NCBI GenBank assembly: GCA_023897205.1
Contig: JAHWDD010000005.1
Location: forward strand, 3,038,001 to 3,102,000
DNA length: 64,000 bases
Source: Exophiala sp. HKRS030
Lineage: Eukaryota > Ascomycota > Eurotiomycetes > Chaetothyriales > Herpotrichiellaceae
Direction of reading: 5' to 3'
The translations under genes and the position numbers were made by a program. The notes beneath the pieces are model-generated. The model had not been told where the DNA came from. It worked only from the letters and a program-made list of their open reading frames with translations, and did no database searches. This document shows, in pieces, positions 11,549 to 22,470 of this stretch. Position 1 is the first letter of the stretch. Every line of letters begins with the position of its first letter.

Positions 11549-12058
11549 AAGGCGACAATGGACAGGAAGAGAAGGGTCTCTTAAAAATCGAGAAGATTGG
11601 ATGAGTTTATATTAGAGGAGCCAGAGCATGTGAACCTATGGAGCAGGAACCTTATGGACTACTTTGGCATTGGTCAGATTTCGTCCTGCACCTCGATCAC
11701 GGCTTCACAAGACAGACCCGTTCAGCACACACCAACAAGTGGGAATCGGGTTTCCGAACGTATAGAATGACTTGGAGGGCTTGATGGAAGAAAGTCCCTA
11801 ACGAACGTCTCTCCACGACCAACACGTATAAAGTGATTCAGATTACGAATTCCAACGACGGGAAATACTTCAAAGACAGGGATGGGATTACATTGTCTGG
11901 TCCATAGCCGTAAGGCCTTGCGTTACGGCACATCTCAGAGTCCCGACGCATTAGACAGAGACCATAAACACTTACGAAGCCACATCATCATGAAAGATCA
12001 TTTTAGAGCTCGGTAGACAATCAACCCTCGTAGCATACAACCCACCACCCATGCCACC
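11549..12058. other. Intergenic region between convergent genes
   Basis: 3' flanks of the GTPase gene and the GST gene, which converge. No coding frame longer than a few codons is supported. Confidence 0.55.
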
Positions 12059-13048
12059 CTACAACACCGCACGAACCTCACCCCTCGGATCCAGAGTGCC
12101 ATCCAAATCCAAAAACCTCACCACCTGACCAAGATGATCAAAGCCCCAAAACCCTTCCTGATCGCCCTTCGCATTCGTGCATTGAAACCACGGGATCCCA
12201 AACGCGCCGTGACCCAGCGCCTCGTCGGTCCTCGCGCTCAACTCCTTCTTGACCTCAGGACTGCCCATCTTCGCCACACACTCCTTGACCAAATCCTCGC
12301 CCAAGACCTTCGCCAACACGACAGAAAAGACCTTGACGTCCGCGAGATTCGCCTCGCTCGGATCCGTCCACAGCGCCTGGTACGACGTATCCAGCGCCGT
12401 GGTCAAGAGATCCGGCCGCGTCAAGTTAAGAGCGGTCAGGAATCGTTGCAGTTGGAGAGTTGGCTTGGGGAAGCCCTCAGGATTGGTCTTGGACATGGGG
12501 ATGTTGAATTGTCGCGCCCACCGGAGCCGCTCGACGTTGATCCAGGCGCCTTTGTTGCGGATCTCCAGCGGTGGTCGGTTGTCGCATGCTTTCATCAGTC
12601 CGCCGAGCAGGATCGGGATGTAGGTTATTTCGACGGATTGGAAGATTGGGGATGTCTGTGGGTGCGAGGAAGGCGGGTTTATTAGTTCAATTGTTTGTTT
12701 TCATCATCTGCGAATATGCGAGTGAATGTTGGGTGAAGGCAAGAAGCAAAACGACAGCAGATTCAGCGGCTTATGAGTTGTGAGATAAGCTCAACAATTC
12801 GACATTTTCTCTTTTGCTAGATTGTGGCTCAGATCACCGAACGCCAGATTTCTGCGCATCCAGGATGGACAATTTCGATGTCTTACATCCCTCGACACCT
12901 TGTTTATGGCTAGCTCGAGGTTGATCCGCCACCGGTAGCCTTCTCCTAACAAGAGATAGGAAGGGGATACACTTACTCTGAGCATGTAATACCCTAAATA
13001 AGCGAAAGGACTAATGACATCCACATACAAGGTGATCTTCTTCGCCAT
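12059..13048 (-). CDS. Kappa-class glutathione S-transferase / DsbA-like protein
   Basis: Thioredoxin-fold protein of the DsbA/GST-kappa/HCCA-isomerase family, 222 aa. Exon 1 (13048-12977, 24 codons) encodes MAKKITLYVDVISPFAYLGY, where the SPFAYL serine is at the usual catalytic position. Exon 2 (12655-12059) starts TSPIFQSVEITYIPILLGG and carries the helical insertion and the cis-Pro region GAFGIPWF near the C-terminus. The 321-nt intron is far longer than others in the window, but donor (GTAAGT) and acceptor (CACAG) are good and the joined protein aligns smoothly with the family pattern. Likely roles are glutathione conjugation or peroxide detoxification, or an isomerase-like reaction on aromatic metabolites. 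Substrate is unknown. Confidence 0.88.
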
Positions 13049-13808
13049 ACTTGCGTCTGAAAATGGTCTACCAGGGACAGACTAGCCCACGATTGGTGCA
13101 ATGGCTCGAAACGGTAATAGGATGATTGGATATGGCAGTGGCGCGAATGTCGTGATTACTTATTGAGTGGATTTTTGGCCTTGTGTAGATACAGTATATG
13201 CTCGTTCGACTCGAAGATGTGACGAGTACTAGCATACAATTGCTAGTTTTTATGTGATACTCGCTGGATCGCTGACTTGATGTTAACGATCGGATTTTAT
13301 TGCTCTGGTATACTCTCGGACGAAAGGCAATAAGCTGGTTAGATCTACGAAATGTGTAAAGTAGCGAATAGCCAAATAAATGGTCGAGCTTCGGTCGAGA
13401 CACGGTGTTGGAGGTTGTACACCAACGTCATCTAATGCTTCAATGAATACATACCTAGTTAGCTGGTTTGGTTACAGGAGCTCCCTCGGCCAAAGCCCAC
13501 ATTGTACAGCCGAGGCCCAGTGGAAAGGCAACTAAATGGGTATACACACTGTCTCCCCAAGCAGAAGGGATTTACTGACCGATTAGCGAGGAGATTCTTT
13601 GGAGAAAGTTCTGATCCGGGGGTGGGTAAGCCTTCTGGTTAGTCCCCCGCCTTGCTTTGGAGATATTGTACTCCAAGACGTCTTGGCTTGGTTACTCGAA
13701 GGAAGGAATATAGGAAAAGGGTTGGACAATAGATGAGCACATAGGAGATATCACTGGAAAAGGTTAATGCTTTGGTTTGATAGTAGTAATAAAATATAGA
13801 CTTCTCGT
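13049..13808. other. Intergenic region upstream of the GST gene
   Basis: About 760 bp lies between the 3' end of the MDR reductase and the start of the GST gene, both on the minus strand. One open frame (13068-13403, minus) has a low-complexity, non-conserved look and was not called. Confidence 0.5.
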
Positions 13809-14861
13809 TCAGATATGGAAATGAGTCTTAACAACCGGCTCGTAATCTCTGTACTTGTCAAAAAGCGCATTCACCTTCTCGGCGTCCAGACCAGTCTCAA
13901 CCACAAACCTCCCGGGCTTGATCTTGCCTTGCGTCAACAGGTCTGGCAACCGTGCGAAATACTCCTTACTCAATTCCGGATGTGCATGTGCGCTGCCGAA
14001 GAGATCAAAAGTTTCATATCCTTCTTTCTTCGGCGCGACCTTGGCTTCGTCCACGGGTCCAATGGGCAAGAGACGAGCGAAGTAGCCCTTCTTGTATGAG
14101 GAGAGCGCGTTGATCGCTAGGATCTGTCCTTCAGGTGGATTGGCCGTGTCGTAGGCGTATAAGAGGTCGTCACCTGTAATGTCGTGGATTTGGTTGAGGA
14201 GCGCGTCATATTCGAGGTGACGGTCAAGAACGTGAGTTGCTCCGTAGGACTTGAGTTCGGCCTCTGGCCCACCAACGACGATGATAGTACCAAATCCCGC
14301 GAGCGAGGCAAGTTGAACACCGAATTTCCCGCATGAGGTGCCACCGCCGACAATCAAGATGGTCTTGTCCTTGTAGCCGAACGATCCAGCTTCTGGAGTC
14401 CAGGGAGCTGGGAGAGATAGATTTGCAGGGTGGAAGAACGCAATCACTCCTGTGACTGAGTTGGTGGGTAGTGTCGCTGCTTCGTCTGCCGAGACTCCAT
14501 CCGGGATCTTCGCACTAAAGTCGGTGTCAAGAACGGCGTATTCCTGAAATCCGCTCTGGGGACTTCCTTTTTCGAAATTCGCTTGGCCGACAATAACGTC
14601 GCCGATGGAATACTTCGTGACATTCGTACCTATTGCCGTCACGACGCCAACGACGTCGTTCGATACCACAGCGGGGAGTATCTCTTCGACATAGAGGCCA
14701 ATGTCTCGAGCAAGCTGATCATGAGGGTTTGGCCCGGCGATCTGGACTTTGATCTGTACTTGGTCTGGCCCTGGCCGGGGAACAGGACGGTCGGCCACGA
14801 GTGTTAGTGGTTTCCCTATCTCAGTGACGACGAGTGCGCGCTGAAACTGGGGGCTGGCCAT
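13809..14861 (-). CDS. Zinc-independent MDR reductase (trans-enoyl-reductase-like)
   Basis: Single-exon medium-chain dehydrogenase/reductase of 350 aa. The N-terminal GroES-like domain contains VQIAGPNPHDQLARD and the NDVVGVV segment, without the structural zinc cysteines. The nucleotide-binding fold has ILIVGGGTSCGKFGVQLA, followed by the helix GFGTIIVVGGPEAELKSYGA. The combination LPTNSVTGVIAFFHP plus this glycine motif is typical of fungal quinone-oxidoreductase/enoyl-reductase proteins, some of which sit in secondary-metabolite clusters. No polyketide synthase or other cluster gene is nearby, so a stand-alone oxidoreductase role is more likely. NADPH preference is assumed from the family. 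Confidence 0.88.
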   Translation of the reverse strand: MASPQFQRALVVTEIGKPLTLVADRPVPRPGPDQVQIKVQIAGPNPHDQLARDIGLYVEEILPAVVSNDVVGVVTAIGTNVTKYSIGDVIVGQANFEKGSPQSGFQEYAVLDTDFSAKIPDGVSADEAATLPTNSVTGVIAFFHPANLSLPAPWTPEAGSFGYKDKTILIVGGGTSCGKFGVQLASLAGFGTIIVVGGPEAELKSYGATHVLDRHLEYDALLNQIHDITGDDLLYAYDTANPPEGQILAINALSSYKKGYFARLLPIGPVDEAKVAPKKEGYETFDLFGSAHAHPELSKEYFARLPDLLTQGKIKPGRFVVETGLDAEKVNALFDKYRDYEPVVKTHFHI

Positions 14862-16951
14862 TGTTGAATTTGTTTTATGGACGAGTTTTCAATTTGAAAA
14901 TGTGAAGGTTTCTTGCCTGGACTATCTGTTGTCGTGCTGTGCTGTTGACTGTTCTCTGATGATGATTGTTGATGCTTGGGTTCAAAAACACAGTACAACA
15001 TGGTCCTCTTCTTATACTTCGTGCCACCAATCTCCCCGGTCGCCCCAAGGTCGCATTAACTCACCGTTGATTAGACCTTTGCGTGCGCGATGAGACTGCT
15101 GTCCTGGTGGATTAATAATTCAAAGCACGAACCAGCCTTCAAAACCACGTAGAAGCATCATAGTGGCATAGGCAGACACGATTCCAAGACCATCGGAATA
15201 GTCTGCCTGCCTCTGCCGAGACATTTCAAGAAAGCAAATTGTTGCTATATCGCATTGGTGTTGTAACACAACACGAGTGTCATGGGTAGAGTTTGGTCGA
15301 CGACGCTGCAAAGGCGTGAAAGGCATAATTCAGAGGTTGAGGGTCGGTAACGTTGACTTGATTGAGCGAGACGTACGATGGAGTACCAATCATTGCGGCC
15401 TCAATGCTTTGTCTACTTTGGGTCGTCGATACGAATCCGAAGCTAGAAACTCAATCCTGAGCCCTACGCAAACGCATTCAACAATACGAAACCTATGACT
15501 GACTTGGAGGTAGATGCAAAACCTCCATGATTCCCCAACTGAAAGATGGTAGCCTGGCGCCAAGCAAACCGCTCTCCCTGTGTATCCTGCTTTGAATACG
15601 AACTCACCTCTCCCTGGACTCTACCGAGAACCTGATCGTTGGTCCAATCTCGCCCAAAGGGCTTCTGTTGCTCAAAAGTCCAAATACCTTGTCATCTGGT
15701 GAATATCTCATCCGCTCTTGACGGCGAGTTATTCTACCAATGCATTCAAGATCTGCTGACACAGAGTCTGCACTGCCGAGCACGAAAGCCGTTCGGTGGC
15801 AGGGGAGAGAACTAATTGATCAGCGATGAACACTAGGCACGGCCTTATCAATCGAGCTGAGTAGAAGGCCTCGAACTTCCAATCTCTTTGGATAGAATGC
15901 GCATCACTGCCATACTCGCGAAACAAGAACCAGTCCGTGACAGCAAACAGCGGGCACTCTCACTGACAATGGGCTGAAGGTGAGCTATCCGGGATACCGA
16001 CTCCATATGGTACAATCCGACGACTGAAAGCCACGACATCCTTGGAGAGGCGACGGGCATGTCACATAGTCTGTCGCGATACATCAGAAGCCGAATGATA
16101 TCCTGTGGGGGAAAACGAGCACGCGAAGGAACCGAGAAACAATAATATATCCTCGTGGAGGAGCTCTCAATGCCCACTCGACAATTTCATCCACAAACAC
16201 GCCGCTGGTCAAGGTCATTCAACCCAGGTATATCTCCTCACTTCGGAGCTCGATCAAGGAGAGACTCCGCAATTGGCGAACAATATTGTCGAGGGTATTC
16301 TGCTATCGTGACTGCCGGAGACTGCCTCGGATCCGCAGGACGCCGTCCTAGCCAAATCCAGCACCGTGTGATCATCAGCGCTTTGAATGAAACGATCCCG
16401 GCCCTGGACAGTATTTCGCAGAAGCTAACCGAATCGCTGTGAACAGAGCCTTCAATAGACGATCTGCTGGCACTGTCACATCTCACGCCGAGGCAGGTCC
16501 AGGCTAGGATGAAGGGCATGATGATGGGGTCATGAAGATTGAGCCGAGGAATCTATAGGGCGATGATATCGACGGGTATGATAAATATCCATCGACTATT
16601 GGTTTCATCATGAATTCTTGGGGACCAGGCTGGCCCAGGATCAGGCTTGATTGATCGATCGACGCGATCCGATCACTAAAGGACAGATGTGTAACGGGAG
16701 GGAGGGTCACACTTCGCAAAGATGGATAGTAGGATAGAATTTGTTTTCTATTGCAATGAAGTGGCTGAACCACTGCTATGAGCGTCCGGAATGTCCTGTG
16801 TAGCTGTGACGGGTGTAGGCTGATATTCGAGGCGTCTTGTCGTCGATATTAACCTCTCGAGAGACTTTGTCCCTTCGACTCGGCCAGTCTGGCCATCTGT
16901 CGGACCTGCAAAAGTGGTCTCTCTGCTCGAAGCACATGCGAGTGGTGTTAT
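14862..16951. other. 2-kb stretch without a supported gene
   Basis: Open frames of 60-110 codons occur on both strands (for example 15848-16177 and 16238-16519 minus, 16155-16442 plus). They overlap, lack domains and cannot be joined into one plausible gene. A CxxC...CxxC pattern around 16903-16945 on the plus strand overlaps the last exon of the next gene and is probably chance. The stretch may hold a decayed gene, but nothing can be claimed. Confidence 0.4.
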
Positions 16952-17457
16952 TCAACCAAGCTTGGTATCCTTATCAGCGACGAAGAAGTCTTTGCCTGTA
17001 GCAGATTTGTCTGCACGTTCAAGTGTCAGTCGTCATTGCCATATGTCACCGGAGTGTTTCTTGGGACAAAGGATGTCACTCACATTGTCCGCGAATGAAG
17101 TCGCTGATCTGCTCGTCTTTGGCTTGTTCGACGGCGCTTTCGTTGTCTTGTGGTCCTTGGCCGAGGAATTTCTCTTGTACGTAGTCGACGCCTGTAAGAG
17201 TAAGCGTTGTGAACGAGATGATTGTAGTCCTGTCGTCATGTTCGCTCACCTTTGTCAAGATAATCTTCGTCCTTCTCGCTTTCTTTTCCGCCGCCGGCAG
17301 CAGAGTTGAGTTTGTCTCCAAATCCTCCGAGGCTACCAAGCAAACCACCAGCGCCACCACTTGAGCTTCCTTGTTGCCCCTCGGTTGGTTGTTGGCCCTG
17401 CTCTTGCTGGTTGTTACCTCCCGAGAAACTGTTCAAGGCGCCCTTGAGTTGATCCAT
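16952..17457 (-). CDS. Small conserved fungal stress-type protein
   Basis: A 124-aa protein encoded by exons 17457-17250, 17191-17084 and 17010-16952; the introns are 58 and 73 nt with good GT-AG ends. It starts MDQLKGALNSFSGGN and has a Gln/Gly/Ser-rich N-terminus with LGGFGDKLNSAAGGGKESEK. The conserved C-terminus reads DYLDKGVDYVQEKFLGQGPQ and then DEQISDFIRGQYKSATGKDF. From memory, this pattern is widespread in ascomycetes and often labelled DNA-damage- or stress-responsive, without a known molecular activity. There is no signal peptide or membrane segment. The three-exon model is supported by how cleanly the conserved blocks join. Confidence 0.8.
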
Positions 17458-18401
17458 GATGACTTCTAAAAGTGGATGTGGAGGAGGTTACGGACGGCTT
17501 AGTGCAACAGGGAACCTGGTGAATGAACGTGGGTAATCTGGAAGCGTGGATGTCGGGCTCGATGTAAAATGGACAGGATAGAGAAGAGGCAACTGGGGAA
17601 GAGAATCGGAGGGAATATGTCGAATATATAAGGCGATCACGATATGACACGTTTTGGGGAAGGAAGGAACGACTGAGAAACCTGCTCGTAGTTGCTTTGA
17701 TCATGGTTTGCTGTGGCCATGACCCATGCATCGAAGGCTGTCAAAGTGAAAACGAGGGGTTCACAGCGCCATAACCATCGCTATCAGATTCACTAACACC
17801 AGACTTCACCTGTATCGGTACTCGCGATAAATGCAGATTGGTTGTAGCCTCGACTTGGCTCTTGGGCGACCATGAACCTTGTTACAAGCTTGATGCTGGT
17901 GAAGACTGCAGGACACTGCCATCAACAGCTGATCAACGGTAGAAATGCTAGCTGCTTCATGCAAGCTCCCAAGCTACGACAACGCCTCAACATGTGCCAT
18001 TGGGAGAAGGTCAATGGAGGGGCCACGAGGGGCATTGCTCCGTCTCACAATTTACGTCAGAGTTGGCAGGTTGGGTACGATGGCGTCGTCGTGGGTCCCG
18101 ACGCTTCTTCGGATCAACTCTACTCATCGACTTGGTGTCGGTTGTTCCGGCTAGAGCATCAGGTCACGCAGGAAGTGGCAGGTTTCAGCTGGAATTCATC
18201 TCTTTGTCATTTGCACTGCCACTGCCACGACCCACCCTTCTGTCACCACCACAAGAGCCACCTTGACGCTACTGAGCTTGCTTTTGGCGAGATTCTTGAG
18301 ATCCTGACTTGCGAGCTGATATTCTAAACTAACTAGCACGCATCTGTATACCCATTCCGAGCTCAAAACATGCCATGTATGTCGCTACTGCTCTGCACCA
18401 T
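17458..18401. other. Intergenic region upstream of the small stress-type gene
   Basis: About 940 bp between the start of the 124-aa gene and the 3' end of the NF-X1 gene. A 151-codon frame at 17872-18327 (plus) is His/Cys-rich near its end but has no recognisable domain. It was not called. Confidence 0.5.
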
Positions 18402-21400
18402 TCATGATGCATCCGGAACCTCACTTGGATCAACATGTCGTTGCGCCTCTTCGTTGTCATCTTGATCTGCCTCTTTCTCCCAGTCGTCAACCACTTCCAT
18501 CTTGTGCAACTTCTGCGCTTGCTTTCTCAGCACAAGCTCGTTTTCTTCCTTCTTCTTTTTAGCTTCTGCGAATCGACTGCCGAGAACAGTATAGATCGGT
18601 CGTTGTCCTACAGCCTTGACCTGAGGAGCTTGCATCGGCATTGCTCTTTTCGCTGCAACTTGCGACCAGCCATTTGTGGCCGTTGAGCTTGCCCTTCCAG
18701 CCTTGACCAAAACTTTGGGCTCGACGCCAGATAAGTCGAACACAGTGAGTACTACAGATGCAGCCAGACTCGACTTGCCCACCTCTTCACTGATCGTTGC
18801 TTGCAAGCTGGCAAGTAAATCTGTCAGTTGCTCAGGGGTTTCCCATCGTCGCACTGGTAACAAGGCGACCCCTTCATCATTTGAGAGGAAGATGATGTCA
18901 AACTCAACCGTCAATGCAATTTTCTCAATGGCTGCGCGAACTTCGTCATCAGTCAGACCAAACTTAGGTTTCTCCAACATTAGACCATTGTACTCGTGCC
19001 TGACTTGATCTGCTGACTTGATCTCTGCTACTGTATGGATAGGGGCAGATATGTTAAGTTGTCCACGTTTGATACGAGCAGCTTGTGCAAGCGTCTTCAT
19101 CGGCGCCGACACAAACTTGGGTGTTTTGAATAACAGAACATGTCGATGTGGCTCGGGGTCAAGACTTTCACCGTCAAAGCCGAAATCCTCAGCAAGACTG
19201 TGGATGAATGCTCTTTGCCGGTTTTTCATAGGTTTAAAGCGATATCTCTTCTCATCCTCATCCGCCGCAAAGAGCCTCAAGATCTCCTCTTGCTTGTGCG
19301 CCCATGCAACATCCTCAAGATACATCGTGAGAGTTGTGTTCGAGTACGGAACATGGTCATCGGTGTGATCATCGGAAATATGCAGTGCCCGAGCTAGATT
19401 GCGGTTCCGCTCCAGTCTTGCACATTCATCATCACATTTCAGTGAGGTCTGGCGACCTGCTGGTTCAGCTATACCCGCTCGAGCGTTGCATCGGACTTCT
19501 TCCTTCTTGCGCTGGCAGTCGCATGTAATCATCACCTTGAACGGACAGGCCTTGTCCTCTTTGCAAACAGACGGAGCATGACATGGTTGTTCGCACGGAT
19601 GCCCACATGTCTTTTTGGCCTTGCCACACTCTTGCTGACAATGCTGATGAGCATCTTCACACTCGCCCGTTTTGTGGCAAGTTTTGGTGCACTTGTGTGA
19701 CCCACACTTGAGCGTCTTTCCGCAAACCAATCCACAAAGAACGTCTGCTCGCCAGCAGGGTTGGTTCTTCAAAGTCTTCTTACTGCAAAGACACTGCTTC
19801 TCCGTCAAAAATGGACATTTGGGACATTCTTCATCTTCAGGATGACAGTTGTGCGCCACCTGAGGATGCCCGCAGTCTTTATTCCTGCGACAGGGGAAAT
19901 TGCAAGGCGGAGATCTTGTCCCGCATGGTAATGGTGCCTGGAGTACGGTGCGACCGCATGCACAAGAGATGTCGTCAAAGATGGCTTCCTTACAACTTCC
20001 GCACGGCCCACGATGACAGAGATCGGCACAAGTATGAGTTCCACACTTGAGCTTTCGACCACAGACCCGAGTGCAGATATGCTCCGCTTCGACATTTTCA
20101 TCGAGCGCGCGGCTCAAAATGTCCAATGTTTTCAGCTTTCTCTTGGTGGCCTGCCTTTCTGACGCCTTTCTCTCACCAGTACAGCATTTTTCACCGCACT
20201 CGTGTCTGCCACAGTTGAGAGTAGCTTTGCACATCCTAGTGCATTGCGGAGGCTCCGTGAGTCCTTCGTGACACATGACATTGAACTTATTACGACCACA
20301 TCGACATGGAGTCGAGATCTTCAAAGTGCAGGGCCTGCAGTCGCCTGTGTGACATTTGTCAGTACATTTATGACCACAGGTAAGTTTGCGTCCACATTGC
20401 TCCATGCAGCTAGGTATTGGATCCTCACAGGTTTGGCGAGGTGGTGTCTCTAGTTCGGAAAGAGCTGTCTTTCCGCAGGGACAGTGAGTGACCATGTCCA
20501 CGGATCGAGGGCAATGGGGAATGGCCAAATCTTGGGGATGACATTGCATTTGGCAGGTATGAAATCCACAATCCATCTGCCGATCGCAACTTTGTCTACA
20601 GTCGAAAGACCCTATCCATTCTGCACTCTTCTTTTCTTCTTCGCGAGCATGACATTCGATCTTTTTTTGTACTTTCCCACAGTAGCATCGAGCATCAACT
20701 TCGACGGTGCATGCTCCACAGAGCCCTTCGTGGCACGGTTTCTGGCAGGTATGTTGGCCGCAAGGCATTGGATCACCGCATACGGACCCGCAACTCCAAC
20801 CAGTCTCGTAGTTTGTTTCCAGGCACCTGCGAGTTGTTTCTTGCTTGCCACAGAAGCAGCTCTGTCGAGGTCCGGTGGCAGAGCAAGGAGGGCAGGGTCC
20901 AGCATGGCACAAGAGGTCGCAGGGATGCGGACATGTCTTCGGAAATATTCTCTCACGACCGCAGGTTTGACCACAAGAATGCGGAGGCAAACCGGATATG
21001 GTTTTTGGATCTAGCTCCTTTTCGCACCAACAATTATATGATGTGGGCGTGACATCCTTTGGTAGATTGCAGCCAGGGCATCTCCACTGTTTGCCGACGG
21101 GGGTTTCATCATCTTCCTGTCCAGCAGGACGATGAACCGCTGATCCTTCATTTTTAGACCATTTCTTTATACATCCAATGTGGAAAACAGTCCAACAAGT
21201 CCTGCATGACCAGATCTTGGAGTTTCGGCTGACTTCATTCGTACAGATTGCACATTCGTAAATGCCATGGGATATATCTTCGTGAATTCTTGTAGCAATG
21301 TCCGGCGCTGTGGACCGGGCTATTGAGCCTCTTCTGGGCTGTGAGGATGGTGTCACGGACTGTCGAAGAGTAGGAGGCTTTTTGCTTTGGCGTGACTGGG

Positions 21401-21674
21401 CTTGGCCCTGTGGTCTTGAGGAACTGGAAGTCGCAGAAGTCGGAGGCAACGAGGCTGGGACAAAGGCTGGAGCGTCACCGTGTAATCTCGTTAATTGGCC
21501 ACCGAATTGTCTTCCGGTGGCCGTACGTACAGGTTGAGATTGTTCCGTGGGTTGGGGCTGCGATTGAGACTGATGCTGGACCTGGGAATTGTTTTGTCGT
21601 GGCCCACCTCTTCTTCTGCGTCTGGTACCTCTTTGACCCGAGTCTGGAGTCCTAGATGGCATTGGGTCTTCCAT
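18402..21674 (-). CDS. NF-X1-type zinc-finger protein (FAP1 homologue)
   Basis: A large single-exon protein of 1090 aa. ATG at 21674 is the first real start in the frame; the upstream extension has only a TTG. The order is a low-complexity Arg/Gln/Ser-rich N-terminus, a RING/PHD-like finger (CAICTNEVSRNSKIWSCRTC, then FHIGCI and CPGC), and a long array of Cys/His-rich NF-X1 fingers such as CGQHTCQKPCHEGLCGAC and CGFHTCQMQCH. The C-terminus has an R3H domain (NRQRAFIHSLAEDFGFDGES) and further conserved sequence. Family members are nuclear DNA/RNA-binding proteins or ubiquitin ligases; yeast Fap1 binds FKBP12 and confers rapamycin resistance. The frame is intact over 3.2 kb, which contrasts with the broken frames of neighbours. 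Confidence 0.93.
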   Translation of the reverse strand: MEDPMPSRTPDSGQRGTRRRRRGGPRQNNSQVQHQSQSQPQPTEQSQPVRTATGRQFGGQLTRLHGDAPAFVPASLPPTSATSSSSRPQGQAQSRQSKKPPTLRQSVTPSSQPRRGSIARSTAPDIATRIHEDISHGIYECAICTNEVSRNSKIWSCRTCWTVFHIGCIKKWSKNEGSAVHRPAGQEDDETPVGKQWRCPGCNLPKDVTPTSYNCWCEKELDPKTISGLPPHSCGQTCGRERIFPKTCPHPCDLLCHAGPCPPCSATGPRQSCFCGKQETTRRCLETNYETGWSCGSVCGDPMPCGQHTCQKPCHEGLCGACTVEVDARCYCGKVQKKIECHAREEEKKSAEWIGSFDCRQSCDRQMDCGFHTCQMQCHPQDLAIPHCPRSVDMVTHCPCGKTALSELETPPRQTCEDPIPSCMEQCGRKLTCGHKCTDKCHTGDCRPCTLKISTPCRCGRNKFNVMCHEGLTEPPQCTRMCKATLNCGRHECGEKCCTGERKASERQATKRKLKTLDILSRALDENVEAEHICTRVCGRKLKCGTHTCADLCHRGPCGSCKEAIFDDISCACGRTVLQAPLPCGTRSPPCNFPCRRNKDCGHPQVAHNCHPEDEECPKCPFLTEKQCLCSKKTLKNQPCWRADVLCGLVCGKTLKCGSHKCTKTCHKTGECEDAHQHCQQECGKAKKTCGHPCEQPCHAPSVCKEDKACPFKVMITCDCQRKKEEVRCNARAGIAEPAGRQTSLKCDDECARLERNRNLARALHISDDHTDDHVPYSNTTLTMYLEDVAWAHKQEEILRLFAADEDEKRYRFKPMKNRQRAFIHSLAEDFGFDGESLDPEPHRHVLLFKTPKFVSAPMKTLAQAARIKRGQLNISAPIHTVAEIKSADQVRHEYNGLMLEKPKFGLTDDEVRAAIEKIALTVEFDIIFLSNDEGVALLPVRRWETPEQLTDLLASLQATISEEVGKSSLAASVVLTVFDLSGVEPKVLVKAGRASSTATNGWSQVAAKRAMPMQAPQVKAVGQRPIYTVLGSRFAEAKKKKEENELVLRKQAQKLHKMEVVDDWEKEADQDDNEEAQRHVDPSEVPDAS

Positions 21675-22470
21675 GGTGGACAATGGTAGTTGCAAGGATG
21701 GAGGTGGTACAGCAGCCAAGATGGTTATGATGAGGGGAATGTCGGCGTGGCTTTGGGAATTGAAAGGATTGCCTTGAGAGTGGCGTCTCTCCAATGGAGA
21801 AGTACTGGTGATAACAGGAAGGCTGCAAGAGATTGCGAGCGTAAAGATGTAACCAGGGAGTGAGTTGAGTAGAGGTGGAAGGAACGATCTGTAGAGGGTG
21901 GCGGTTGCACTTTTTGTCTAGACTCCATTTCCAAATTCCGCATTTGGACTTTGAGTGACTTCCCCGAATTCTGGTCCGCCGCAAAATAGACGTCATCCAC
22001 ACCAGCGCTACTAACCAAAGTCAGGACTTACCGAAACGACAATCGATGCGCTATCAAAGACGTTAAATCTAGGCACCGATCTTAAGCGGTGTGAAGTTAG
22101 AGCATAGTATGGTACTTGGAGCCGTAAGGAGTTGGAATTTCTGGGATTTTGACTCATCGGACATGCCCTGGTAGTTCGAACCAATCCTAAGACTTCGGTA
22201 CCTGATCCCGAATATACAGTGATACGTTATTCGACAATGGGTTTCGGCTAGGTGGCTGTTAGCCTACATTATGACTCTTGCGTGCCTAAGTACGGAGTAA
22301 TAAGTAAAACGCTAGCCATGGTTATGCTCAGCAAGATTGAGCGTGATCGTGAACTGGAGACCAACCGCGTTTGCACCCTCAAGATAGATTGATCCGGACG
22401 AATGCCACGACCCGTTAGAAGCGCCATTGCACCATTGGTGAGAATTGCCTCGCTTTCAAATATACATGCC
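21675..22470. other. Intergenic region upstream of the NF-X1 gene
   Basis: Contains the promoter and leader of the NF-X1 gene and the 3' flank of the proteasome gene. Open frames here (e.g. 21652-22018 minus) extend the NF-X1 leader in other frames and show no coding features. Confidence 0.5.

Noticed and set aside
15240..16780. Possible decayed transcription-factor gene
   Set aside because: Short coding-looking bits occur on both strands but cannot be ordered into one protein; claiming a pseudogene would be guesswork.
16880..16990. CxxC-x10-CxxC pattern on the plus strand that resembles a zinc-binding module
   Set aside because: It overlaps the last exon of the 124-aa minus-strand gene, has no start codon in reach and matches no family, so it is probably a reverse-strand coincidence.
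17872..18327. 151-codon plus-strand frame with a His/Cys-rich part
   Set aside because: No recognisable domain, and the His/Cys spacing is irregular; it probably arises from the composition of the flanking DNA.
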